A stretch of DNA of 62,456 nucleotides, taken from positions 1-62,456 of the forward strand of contig ONIZ01000020.1 of the NCBI GenBank assembly GCA_900317975.1, given 5' to 3'. The notes under the pieces are model-generated. The model was not told the origin of the DNA. It saw nothing but the letters and a program-made list of their open reading frames with translations, and did no database searches. The position numbers were made by a program, and so were the translations under genes. The DNA comes from an uncultured Bacillota bacterium (GTDB lineage Bacteria > Bacillota_I > Bacilli_A > RF39 > UBA660). This document shows, piece by piece, positions 52,922 to 60,557 of the stretch; position 1 is the stretch's first letter; each line of letters begins with the position of its first letter.

Positions 52922-53731
52922 ATGAGTGATTTAAATAATTTCTTTAATTATAACTCAAATGATAATAATGATAACAAAAATATGAACAACAATAATTATG
53001 ATGATTTTAATACACCAGGCCCAAATCATGAATTAGAAATAGAAGATAATAGAGATTTAGTAGACTCACCTGATACAAATTATGATGACAGAAGAATAAA
53101 TGATAATTCTAATATGATAAATCTTAACCATCTACCAAATGCTAAATTTGATAGAGATTATTACTTCGATGATGAAATAGATAAAAAGACTATTATAAAA
53201 AATGTTATCTTAATAACAATAGTAGTAATAATAGGATTCTTTCTAGTATATAACTTTAGTGGAGTAAAAAAGGAACCAACTCCAACACCAAGTTCAGAGT
53301 CTTCACAAGATGCTCCAATAAAACCAGATTCTTCATCAATACCAACTGAAGATTCACCTGTAGTAGAAGAAGATGGAACTATTAAACACTCTGATGATGA
53401 AGTGTATTTAGAAGTTAGTACTTCAAAAACTATCACAGGGTCAGGAATAGAACAAATAGGAAAAGAAAAATTCTATAAATCAGATATGAATAGAGAAATA
53501 AACAGTAATGGAGTAAGTTTTATCATAAAGAAATTCTCAGATAAAGAAGTTACTATAGTTTTAAATACTGAGTTATCTGATACATCTTCAACAGTACCAG
53601 GCTGTAAAAAGCATGTTTGCTCTGCAGGAACAGAAGTTACTTTAGATGGAAAAATGACAATTATCTTTGAAACACTAGAAAAAGATAATAAAACTAATTA
53701 TAGTTTTAATGTTTATAATATTAAGTATTAA
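52922..53731 (+). CDS. bitopic membrane protein with Asn-rich cytosolic head
   Basis: 269 residues, AGTAGGTGATAGT before the ATG. Residues 1-75 are Asn/Asp-rich and probably disordered in the cytosol. A membrane helix at about 98-118 leads to a Pro/Ser/Thr/Glu-rich linker and a small outer beta-rich domain with two cysteines (PGCKKHVCSAG). Same layout as the proteins at 16946 and 22320. No family recognised. Monocistronic. Confidence 0.6.
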   Translation: MSDLNNFFNYNSNDNNDNKNMNNNNYDDFNTPGPNHELEIEDNRDLVDSPDTNYDDRRINDNSNMINLNHLPNAKFDRDYYFDDEIDKKTIIKNVILITIVVIIGFFLVYNFSGVKKEPTPTPSSESSQDAPIKPDSSSIPTEDSPVVEEDGTIKHSDDEVYLEVSTSKTITGSGIEQIGKEKFYKSDMNREINSNGVSFIIKKFSDKEVTIVLNTELSDTSSTVPGCKKHVCSAGTEVTLDGKMTIIFETLEKDNKTNYSFNVYNIKY

Positions 53732-53756
53732 TCCAAGTAAAACTTGGATTTTTTTG
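53729..53756 (+). terminator. intrinsic terminator
   Basis: AATCCAAGT, loop AAA, ACTTGGATT, then Ts; overlaps the stop codon. Confidence 0.88.
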
Positions 53757-53782
53757 TCAAAAAAAATGATTTATAGTATACT
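53754..53782 (+). promoter_or_regulatory. smc promoter
   Basis: TTGTCA (53754-53759), 17-base spacer, TATACT (53777-53782), 20 bases before the ATG. The -35 element overlaps the T-run of the preceding terminator. Confidence 0.55.
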
Positions 53783-53801
53783 ATATATGGTGAAATGATA
53801 T

Positions 53802-56744
53802 ATGTATTTAAAAGAGATAGTAACAAGTGGATTTAAATCTTTCGCAGATAAGATAGATATTAGATTAGATAATGATATTACTTGTATTGTTGGACCAAAT
53901 GGTTCAGGAAAAAGTAATGTAGTAGATGCAGTACGTTGGGTATTAGGAGAACAAAGTGTTAAATCATTAAGAGGATCTAATTCAATGCAAGATGTAATCT
54001 TTTCAGGATCAAAAACAAGAAATCCTCTAAATGTCGCATCAGTAGAATTAATATTTGATAATACGGATCATTATATAAATATCCCATATACTGAAATATC
54101 TATCAAAAGAAGAATATATCGTAGTGGAGAAAATGAATATTTTCTAAATAATGAAAAATGTCGACTAAAAGATATTATTGATATTTTAACAGATTCATCT
54201 ATTGGTAAAGAATCTTTTAACATAATATCTCAAGGTGAAGTAGATAGAATATTATCAAATTCTTCATCTGACAGAAGAACAATTATTGAAGAAGCTGCAG
54301 GAGTATTAAAATATAAAAAGAGAAAAGAAGAAGCACTTAAAAAGTTAGATAAAACTCATATTAATTTAGATAGAGTAAATGATATAATTACTGAATTATC
54401 TACACGTTTGGGTCCTCTACAAGAACAAAAAGAAAAAGCGTCTATTTATATGGAAAATAAAGAAGGCTTAGATAAATATGAATTAGCTCTAACTACGTAT
54501 GATATAGATAATTTAAACTATTTACTAAAAAATTCTAAAGAAAAGAAAGAATCACTAGAAAAAGAAATAATAAATATATCTTCTTCAAACACAAAAGAAG
54601 AAGTAGAAGGAATGTCTAAATCAAATAAACTAACATCATTTCAAAATGAATATAATAATTTACAAAAAGAATTAGTAAGAATTAGTAGTAAAGCTGAAAC
54701 TTTAAATGGACAAAAAATTCTTTTAGAAGAACAAAAAGCTCATAATAAAGAAGATGATGAGTTACAAGAAAGATTAAGAAATCTAATAGATAAAAAATCA
54801 AAAATACAAGCAAAAATAGACGTTGAAAATACTAAGATTAAAAATTTATCTGATGAAAGAAAAACTATAGATGAAAAGTCTAATAAATTAGATAATGATT
54901 TAAATAATCTAAAAGTACAAAGAAATGATCTAAATACTAATTATAAAAAATTAGATAGAGAAACAATTAACTTATCTAATAAAATAGATAGTTTAAAAAG
55001 AGAAATAGAAGAAGGAGGAGATCTACCTAGAGGAGTAAAAGAAGTTTTAAATACAACATCACTAGAAGGAATAATTAATACTATTTCTAATGTCATAGAT
55101 ATAGATGAAGAATATTATAAATGTCTAAGTGTTGCTATATCATCTAATAAAAATTATGTAATAACAAAAGATGATAATGCTGCTAAAAAAGCAATTAAGT
55201 ATTTGAAAGATAATAATTTAGGTAGAGTAACATTCTTCCCATTAAATGTAATAAAAGAAAGAACAGTTGATAAAGAAACATATTCAATAATAGAAAAAGA
55301 TCCTAATTTTGTAGGAATATTATCAGATTTACTATCTTATAATAAGAAATATGAAAATATTATAAAAAATCAATTCGGTAATATTATTATTTGTAAAAAT
55401 TTAGATAGTGCTAATAATATATCTCATAAGATTAATAATAAATATAGAATTATTACTCTAGAAGGAGATCAAATAAATGTAGGAGGATCTTTAACTGGAG
55501 GATCACTACATCAAAATAGAACATTAATTACAATTAAGCAAGAATTAAGCAACTACAATGATAGATTAAAAATGATTTCTGAAGAAAAAGACTCTATTCA
55601 AGAATCTATAAAGAATAAGGATATAGAAATATCTGAAAAAGAAGAAGAAGTATTTAACTTCTTTAAAGAAAAAGCTCATATTAATGAAGAAATTAATGAA
55701 CAAAATAAAAAACTAGAAGAATTAATGAGTAATTTAAAAGAAGAAGAAAATAATCTATCAAATCTAGAATCTATTTCAAATAATAAGATAGATGAAAAAG
55801 AAACAAGATTAATAGAAGAATATAATGAAACAATCTCTGAAAAAGAAAAAATAGAATTAAATATATCAAAACTATCTAAAGAAATATTTAATTTAAAAGA
55901 TGAAATAGAGAAAATAGAAGCAAATAATAAAGAGAAGAATACTAAATTAAAAGAATTAGAAAGAGAAAACAATAGATTAGAATTAGATATTAATAAATAT
56001 GATATGAAAATAGAATCATTATTAGAAGTTCTAAATGAATATGAAGTATCATATGAAAAAGCTTCTCTTAATTATAAATTAGATATTGATCCAGAAGAAG
56101 CAAGAGAAAAAATAAAAAAATATAAAGAAAATATTAAAAAAATTGGAATGGTAAATCTAGACTCAATAGAGGAGTATGAAGAAGTAAATAATAGATATAC
56201 ATATCTAAATAAGCAAAAAGAAGATTTAATAAATGCAGAAAATACTCTTTTAGAAATAATGAATGATATGGATGCAGTAATGAAAGAAGAATTTAAAAAG
56301 ACTTATGAAAGTATCAACATAGAATTCCAAAAAGTATTTAGAGATTTATTTGGTGGAGGAAAAGCTTCTTTAGAATTAACTGATAAAGATAATTTATTAG
56401 AAACTGGAGTAGATATAATTGCTTCACCTCCAGGTAAAAAACTAACTACAATATCATTACTATCAGGAGGAGAAAAAACACTAACAGCAATATCTTTATT
56501 ATTTGCAATATTAAATGTAAAAACAGTTCCATTCTGTTTATTTGATGAAGTAGAAGCTGCTCTTGATGAAGCCAATGTAGAAGGCTTTGGAAATTACTTA
56601 GAAAATTATAAAGGAAAAACACAATTCTTAATAATTACACATAAAAAGAAAACAATGGAGTTTGCAAAAACATTATATGGAATAACAATGCAAGAATCAG
56701 GTGTTTCAAAACTAGTAAGTGTTAACTTAGAAGAACACAAATAA
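53802..56744 (+). CDS. smc: chromosome segregation protein SMC
   Basis: 980 residues; Bacillus SMC has 1186. Both head halves are complete: Walker A GPNGSGKSN (about 32-40), then the C-terminal signature LSGGEKTLTAISLLFA and Walker B region LFDEVEAALDEAN. The hinge lies at about 405-567 (DLPRGVKEVL to GGSLTGGSL with its conserved glycines). The two coiled-coil arms are only about 235-260 residues each, roughly a quarter shorter than usual. Organises and compacts the chromosome with ScpA/ScpB, which are not in the window. It is not followed by ftsY, unlike in Bacillus. Confidence 0.96.
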   Translation: MYLKEIVTSGFKSFADKIDIRLDNDITCIVGPNGSGKSNVVDAVRWVLGEQSVKSLRGSNSMQDVIFSGSKTRNPLNVASVELIFDNTDHYINIPYTEISIKRRIYRSGENEYFLNNEKCRLKDIIDILTDSSIGKESFNIISQGEVDRILSNSSSDRRTIIEEAAGVLKYKKRKEEALKKLDKTHINLDRVNDIITELSTRLGPLQEQKEKASIYMENKEGLDKYELALTTYDIDNLNYLLKNSKEKKESLEKEIINISSSNTKEEVEGMSKSNKLTSFQNEYNNLQKELVRISSKAETLNGQKILLEEQKAHNKEDDELQERLRNLIDKKSKIQAKIDVENTKIKNLSDERKTIDEKSNKLDNDLNNLKVQRNDLNTNYKKLDRETINLSNKIDSLKREIEEGGDLPRGVKEVLNTTSLEGIINTISNVIDIDEEYYKCLSVAISSNKNYVITKDDNAAKKAIKYLKDNNLGRVTFFPLNVIKERTVDKETYSIIEKDPNFVGILSDLLSYNKKYENIIKNQFGNIIICKNLDSANNISHKINNKYRIITLEGDQINVGGSLTGGSLHQNRTLITIKQELSNYNDRLKMISEEKDSIQESIKNKDIEISEKEEEVFNFFKEKAHINEEINEQNKKLEELMSNLKEEENNLSNLESISNNKIDEKETRLIEEYNETISEKEKIELNISKLSKEIFNLKDEIEKIEANNKEKNTKLKELERENNRLELDINKYDMKIESLLEVLNEYEVSYEKASLNYKLDIDPEEAREKIKKYKENIKKIGMVNLDSIEEYEEVNNRYTYLNKQKEDLINAENTLLEIMNDMDAVMKEEFKKTYESINIEFQKVFRDLFGGGKASLELTDKDNLLETGVDIIASPPGKKLTTISLLSGGEKTLTAISLLFAILNVKTVPFCLFDEVEAALDEANVEGFGNYLENYKGKTQFLIITHKKKTMEFAKTLYGITMQESGVSKLVSVNLEEHK

Positions 56745-56774
56745 AAATGAGGACTATATAGCCCTCATTTTTTC
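56743..56774. terminator. bidirectional terminator between smc and def
   Basis: AAAATGAGG pairs with CCTCATTTT, flanked by A- and T-runs. Confidence 0.8.
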
Positions 56775-57302
56775 TTTATCTTTAAAAGGATTCTTTTTAT
56801 CTATATGATCATAGAACATAATTCCATTTAAGTGATCTAACTCATGTTGGAAAACAACTGCTAATTCTTCTCTTCCACGTACTTCTATTTTGTTTCCATC
56901 TCTATCATATGCTTCCATAGTTACTCTAGCATATCTAGGAACTATACCTTCAACATATCTATTAACACTTAGACAACCTTCTCCTTCTTCAACATAAATT
57001 AATTCTTGAGAATTAGATTTAATCTTAGGATTAATTAATACATAAGTATCAAATTTACCTTCTTCGTATTCATGAACAACAACATAATATCTTTTTAATA
57101 TACCAATTTGTACAGCACTTAATCCCATACCAGGTCTTAATTTATATTTTTCAGATAATTCAGGAGTTTGACTATCTTTAAGATATTTAATCATATTATC
57201 AATAGCTTTTTGATCTTCTTTAGATAAAGGAAAAGTTACTTCTTCACTTATTTTTCTTAATGTTTTATCATTTTCATCTAATATATCAGCCATTTTTAAC
57301 AT
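56754..57302 (-). CDS. def: peptide deformylase
   Basis: 182 residues from the ATG at 57302 (GAAAGGGGTG upstream). All three family motifs: GMGLSAVQIG (motif 1), EGCLSV (Cys ligand) and QHELDHLNG (HExxH-type metal site). The length and insertions fit Gram-positive type 2 deformylases. Removes the formyl group from new proteins. The terminator hairpin at its 3' end overlaps the coding sequence. Confidence 0.96.
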   Translation of the reverse strand: MLKMADILDENDKTLRKISEEVTFPLSKEDQKAIDNMIKYLKDSQTPELSEKYKLRPGMGLSAVQIGILKRYYVVVHEYEEGKFDTYVLINPKIKSNSQELIYVEEGEGCLSVNRYVEGIVPRYARVTMEAYDRDGNKIEVRGREELAVVFQHELDHLNGIMFYDHIDKKNPFKDKEKMRAI

Positions 57303-57428
57303 AGGATACACCCCTTTCAAACATTGATATTATACATATATTTTTTTTAATTGTCAATTTACGATGATTTTACTAACACACTTTATATAAATATAAAATT
57401 AATGATATATTATTAATAAGGTGAAAAC

Positions 57429-58568
57429 ATGTTTAAAAATCTAAGATATACAGACAAAACATTATTATTCTCAACACTAGTATTATTTATACTAGGTTTA
57501 ATCATGGTTTTTTCAGCATCAAATGTAACGGCATATATGTCTAGACAAACTTCACCATATCATTATTTTCTAAATCAAGCATTATTTATATCTGTAGGAT
57601 TATTAATAATAACACCAATTATTTGGAAATTTAAATTAAAAGTTATTGGAAAACTAGCAATACTTGGATCAATAGTTTGTGCTGTTTTATTAGTATATTT
57701 GTTAGTAAGTAGTAAAGTACAAGCTCAAAATAATGCATTATCATGGATTGACTTAGGATTTTTCTCACTTCAACCATCAGAGTTTGTAAAAATATTTACT
57801 ATTCTTTCACTCGCAGTTTATTATGATGATCGTAAAAAAGAATTAAATAGATTAAATCCATTAATATTTCCAATAGTATTATGTGTTGGAATATTTGTGC
57901 TTATTGCACTAGAACCGGATTTAGGAACAGCAATAATATATGCGTGTATTGTAGGAGCAATTTTTATGTCCGTTCCTATGGCAAAGAAATATAGAATTAG
58001 ATTTTCTTTTCTAATACTAGGAATAGTTGCTTTAATAGGAATAATGCTTGCATCAGGATCAGTTACGAAATTATTAAATGAAAGACAAGCATCACGTCTT
58101 ACAGGCTTCTCAAATCCATGTTCAAAATTATTAACGACAGGAAATCAGGTATGTAATGGATACATAGCTATAAATAATGGTGGATTAACAGGAGTAGGTA
58201 TAGGTAAATCTACCCAAAAGTATTTATATCTACCAGAACCATATACAGATTTTATATATGACATAATAATTGAAGAACTAGGAGTAATAGTAGGAATAAT
58301 AATACTATTATTATATATAGTTGTATTATATAGAATACTAGCTATTGGAAGAGAGTCAGACTCTAATACTGGAGCAATTATTTGTTACGGAGTAGCAATT
58401 TATATATTCTTGCATATTGCAGTTAATCTAACAGGAATACTAGGTTTAGTTCCTCTAACAGGAGTACCCCTTCCATTTATGAGTTATGGTGGAAGCTTCA
58501 CTTTATGCTTAATTATTGCTCTAGCAGCAGTCCAAAAAGTAGCTATAGAAAACAAAAAATCAAGATAG
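57429..58568 (+). CDS. ftsW: FtsW/RodA/SpoVE family peptidoglycan glycosyltransferase
   Basis: 379 residues, AAGGTGAAAAC before the ATG. About ten membrane helices. SEDS-family marks: LQPSEFVKIF, ALEPDLGTAIIYA and PLPFMSYGGS, plus an outer loop GGLTGVGIGKSTQKYLYLPE that fits FtsW more than RodA. These enzymes polymerise lipid II, so the organism makes a cell wall. The outer loop holds a Cys pair (NPCSKLLTTGNQVCNGY) that could form a disulfide. Monocistronic, no paired PBP nearby. Confidence 0.9.
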   Translation: MFKNLRYTDKTLLFSTLVLFILGLIMVFSASNVTAYMSRQTSPYHYFLNQALFISVGLLIITPIIWKFKLKVIGKLAILGSIVCAVLLVYLLVSSKVQAQNNALSWIDLGFFSLQPSEFVKIFTILSLAVYYDDRKKELNRLNPLIFPIVLCVGIFVLIALEPDLGTAIIYACIVGAIFMSVPMAKKYRIRFSFLILGIVALIGIMLASGSVTKLLNERQASRLTGFSNPCSKLLTTGNQVCNGYIAINNGGLTGVGIGKSTQKYLYLPEPYTDFIYDIIIEELGVIVGIIILLLYIVVLYRILAIGRESDSNTGAIICYGVAIYIFLHIAVNLTGILGLVPLTGVPLPFMSYGGSFTLCLIIALAAVQKVAIENKKSR

Positions 58569-58592
58569 GAGTAGTTCTCCTATCTTTTTATT
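58563..58592 (+). terminator. ftsW terminator
   Basis: AGATAGGAG, loop TAGTT, CTCCTATCT, then TTTTTATTT. Confidence 0.88.
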
Positions 58593-58596
58593 TATA

Positions 58597-58625
58597 TTGA
58601 CTTTTTCACTAAAATTTGATATAAT
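58597..58625 (+). promoter_or_regulatory. promoter of DHH phosphodiesterase gene
   Basis: TTGACT (58597-58602), 17-base spacer, TATAAT (58620-58625). Confidence 0.65.
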
Positions 58626-58656
58626 ATGGGCTATCGTTATAAAGGGAGAGCATAAA

Positions 58657-59826
58657 ATGGCTAAGAATATAAAAAAGTTTAGAAAGGATCTTGAACAGAT
58701 TATTACTACATCAAAAAATATATATATTGTAGGTCATAATGAACCAGATTTTGATGCAATAGGTTCAGCAATAGGTATTGCTAAAATTTGTCAAATACTA
58801 AAAAAAGAACCATATATAGTAATTAAAGAAGACAATGCTAGACTTCAACCTAAAGTAAAAGCTGTAAAAGATGCGAACAATGTTAGAGTCAATTTTATTA
58901 ATGTAGAACAATTCCTTGATGATTTAGCTTCATTAGTTCCAGATGAAGATTATCCGAAATTTATTACAACAGATGATGCAACAAGAAAAGAAATGTTACA
59001 AAGAGTAAGAATGAAAAATTCAACTTTAATAATTACAGATACAAATAATCTAGATTTAATATCTATAAGAGATTATATAAGTGCATTTCAAAACATTGTA
59101 GTTATAGACCATCATGAGAAAATTGAAGGGCAAAATTATCGTCCTACAATTTCGTTTATAGATAATGAGTATTCAAGTGCATCTGAAATTGTTGCTACTA
59201 TGCTTCATGTATATCAAGAAAAATATTGTGAAAGTGTTGCTTTAGCACTTGCTGCAGGAATTCTTCTAGATACAGATGGATTCAAGAAAAAAGATTCTGA
59301 TAACACTCATAAAGTTTATAGTGTCATCAAAAAGAATGGTGTTACTAGTGAAAAGATTAATGCTTTACTTGCTAAAGACTTTGAAACTGAAAAATTAGTA
59401 AGTAACTTAGTATTCTATAAAGATAATTGTAGAACATTTAGAAATCTACTAAAAGGAAGCAATGTTTCAATTATTGTAAATAGAGATAATCCAGAACAGG
59501 AATTAAAACCAGAAATAATCGCAATGATGGCAGATAAAAGACAAGACTTTGCCGATACAGATATAACTATAGCATTTGGTTATACAAATCAAGATGATAA
59601 AAAAGTAATTAAAGCATCAATAAGAACTAATGGTTATATAGATGGTTCTAAAATAGCAAGAGCCTATTGTGGAACAGATACTAAAAAAAAGGGTGGAGGA
59701 GCTATCCAATCAGCAGCTATGATTATAAAATCTGATGACATATTAGGAGAAGAACAAGCTTTTATTGATTTTTTGAGAGATAAAGATTCAGAAGATTTTA
59801 AACCTAAAAAAAAGATAAAAAAATAG
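58657..59826 (+). CDS. stand-alone DHH/DHHA1 phosphodiesterase (GdpP-like core)
   Basis: 389 residues from the ATG at 58657 (AAAGGGAGAG upstream). It contains only the DHH and DHHA1 domains that form the C-terminal catalytic half of GdpP/YybT, without the membrane, PAS and GGDEF parts. DHH motifs: GHNEPDFDAIGSA, TDTNNLDL, and IDHHEK. In DHHA1 the usual GGGH loop reads GGGAIQSAA, with Ala instead of His. Likely substrates are c-di-AMP or linear dinucleotides such as pApA (GdpP, Pde2 or NrnA-like); the changed loop leaves specificity open. Mostly soluble. Confidence 0.8.
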   Translation: MAKNIKKFRKDLEQIITTSKNIYIVGHNEPDFDAIGSAIGIAKICQILKKEPYIVIKEDNARLQPKVKAVKDANNVRVNFINVEQFLDDLASLVPDEDYPKFITTDDATRKEMLQRVRMKNSTLIITDTNNLDLISIRDYISAFQNIVVIDHHEKIEGQNYRPTISFIDNEYSSASEIVATMLHVYQEKYCESVALALAAGILLDTDGFKKKDSDNTHKVYSVIKKNGVTSEKINALLAKDFETEKLVSNLVFYKDNCRTFRNLLKGSNVSIIVNRDNPEQELKPEIIAMMADKRQDFADTDITIAFGYTNQDDKKVIKASIRTNGYIDGSKIARAYCGTDTKKKGGGAIQSAAMIIKSDDILGEEQAFIDFLRDKDSEDFKPKKKIKK

Positions 59827-59873
59827 TTTAATATTATTAATAACTTCCTAATAATATATATGGAGGTGATAAT

Positions 59874-60557
59874 ATTACTATATGGTATAGAAAAAGAAAA
59901 CAAATAATAATAGTAAGTATATTGATATTATTAATATCATCACTTACTATTTTTTTATTTAGAAAAGATATTTTTAAATCAAGAAAAAAAGATAAAAAGG
60001 AAGAAACTGAAGTTGTTATTAAAAAGAAAGAAAAACAAGCATCTAGTGAAATATATTTTAAAGTTGATATTAAAGGTCAGGTAAATAATCCAGGAATATA
60101 TTCATTAAAAGAAGGATCAAGAGTAATAGATGTTATAGAAGCAAGTGGTGGATTAACAGAAAATGCTAATACTACAGTAATAAATTTAAGTAAAAAAATA
60201 GAAGATGAAATGGTAATAATAATCTATTCGAATGAAGAAGTGAATAATTTTGCTAAGACAAAAGAAGTAGAAAAACAAGTAATAGAAAATTGCATAAAAA
60301 AAGATGAAAACTCACTTCAAAATGATGCTTGCATCAATCAATCTAATGAACAATCAAATACTGATAATAATCTAATTAATATTAATACCGCAACTCAAGA
60401 AGAATTAATGACATTATCAGGCATAGGAGAATCAAAAGCTAAAGACATAATTACATATAGATCAGAAAATGCTTTTACAAGTATAGAAGATATAAAAAAT
60501 GTTCCGGGTATAGGAGAATCATTATTTGCTAAGATTAAGGAAAATATTACTGTGTGA
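59874..60557 (+). CDS. comEA: competence protein ComEA
   Basis: 227 residues if started at ATT 59874, which lies at ideal distance from GGAGGTGATA, the same layout as ATG starts elsewhere here; the nearest standard alternative is TTG 59922, inside the membrane helix. Residues about 12-30 form the membrane helix, then an SLBB domain (DIKGQVNNPGIYSLKEGSRV) and a C-terminal helix-hairpin-helix pair (LININTATQEELMTLSGIGE and IKNVPGIGESLF) that binds DNA. Captures DNA at the cell surface and passes it to ComEC, encoded immediately downstream. Confidence 0.88.
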   Translation: MTIWYRKRKQIIIVSILILLISSLTIFLFRKDIFKSRKKDKKEETEVVIKKKEKQASSEIYFKVDIKGQVNNPGIYSLKEGSRVIDVIEASGGLTENANTTVINLSKKIEDEMVIIIYSNEEVNNFAKTKEVEKQVIENCIKKDENSLQNDACINQSNEQSNTDNNLININTATQEELMTLSGIGESKAKDIITYRSENAFTSIEDIKNVPGIGESLFAKIKENITV

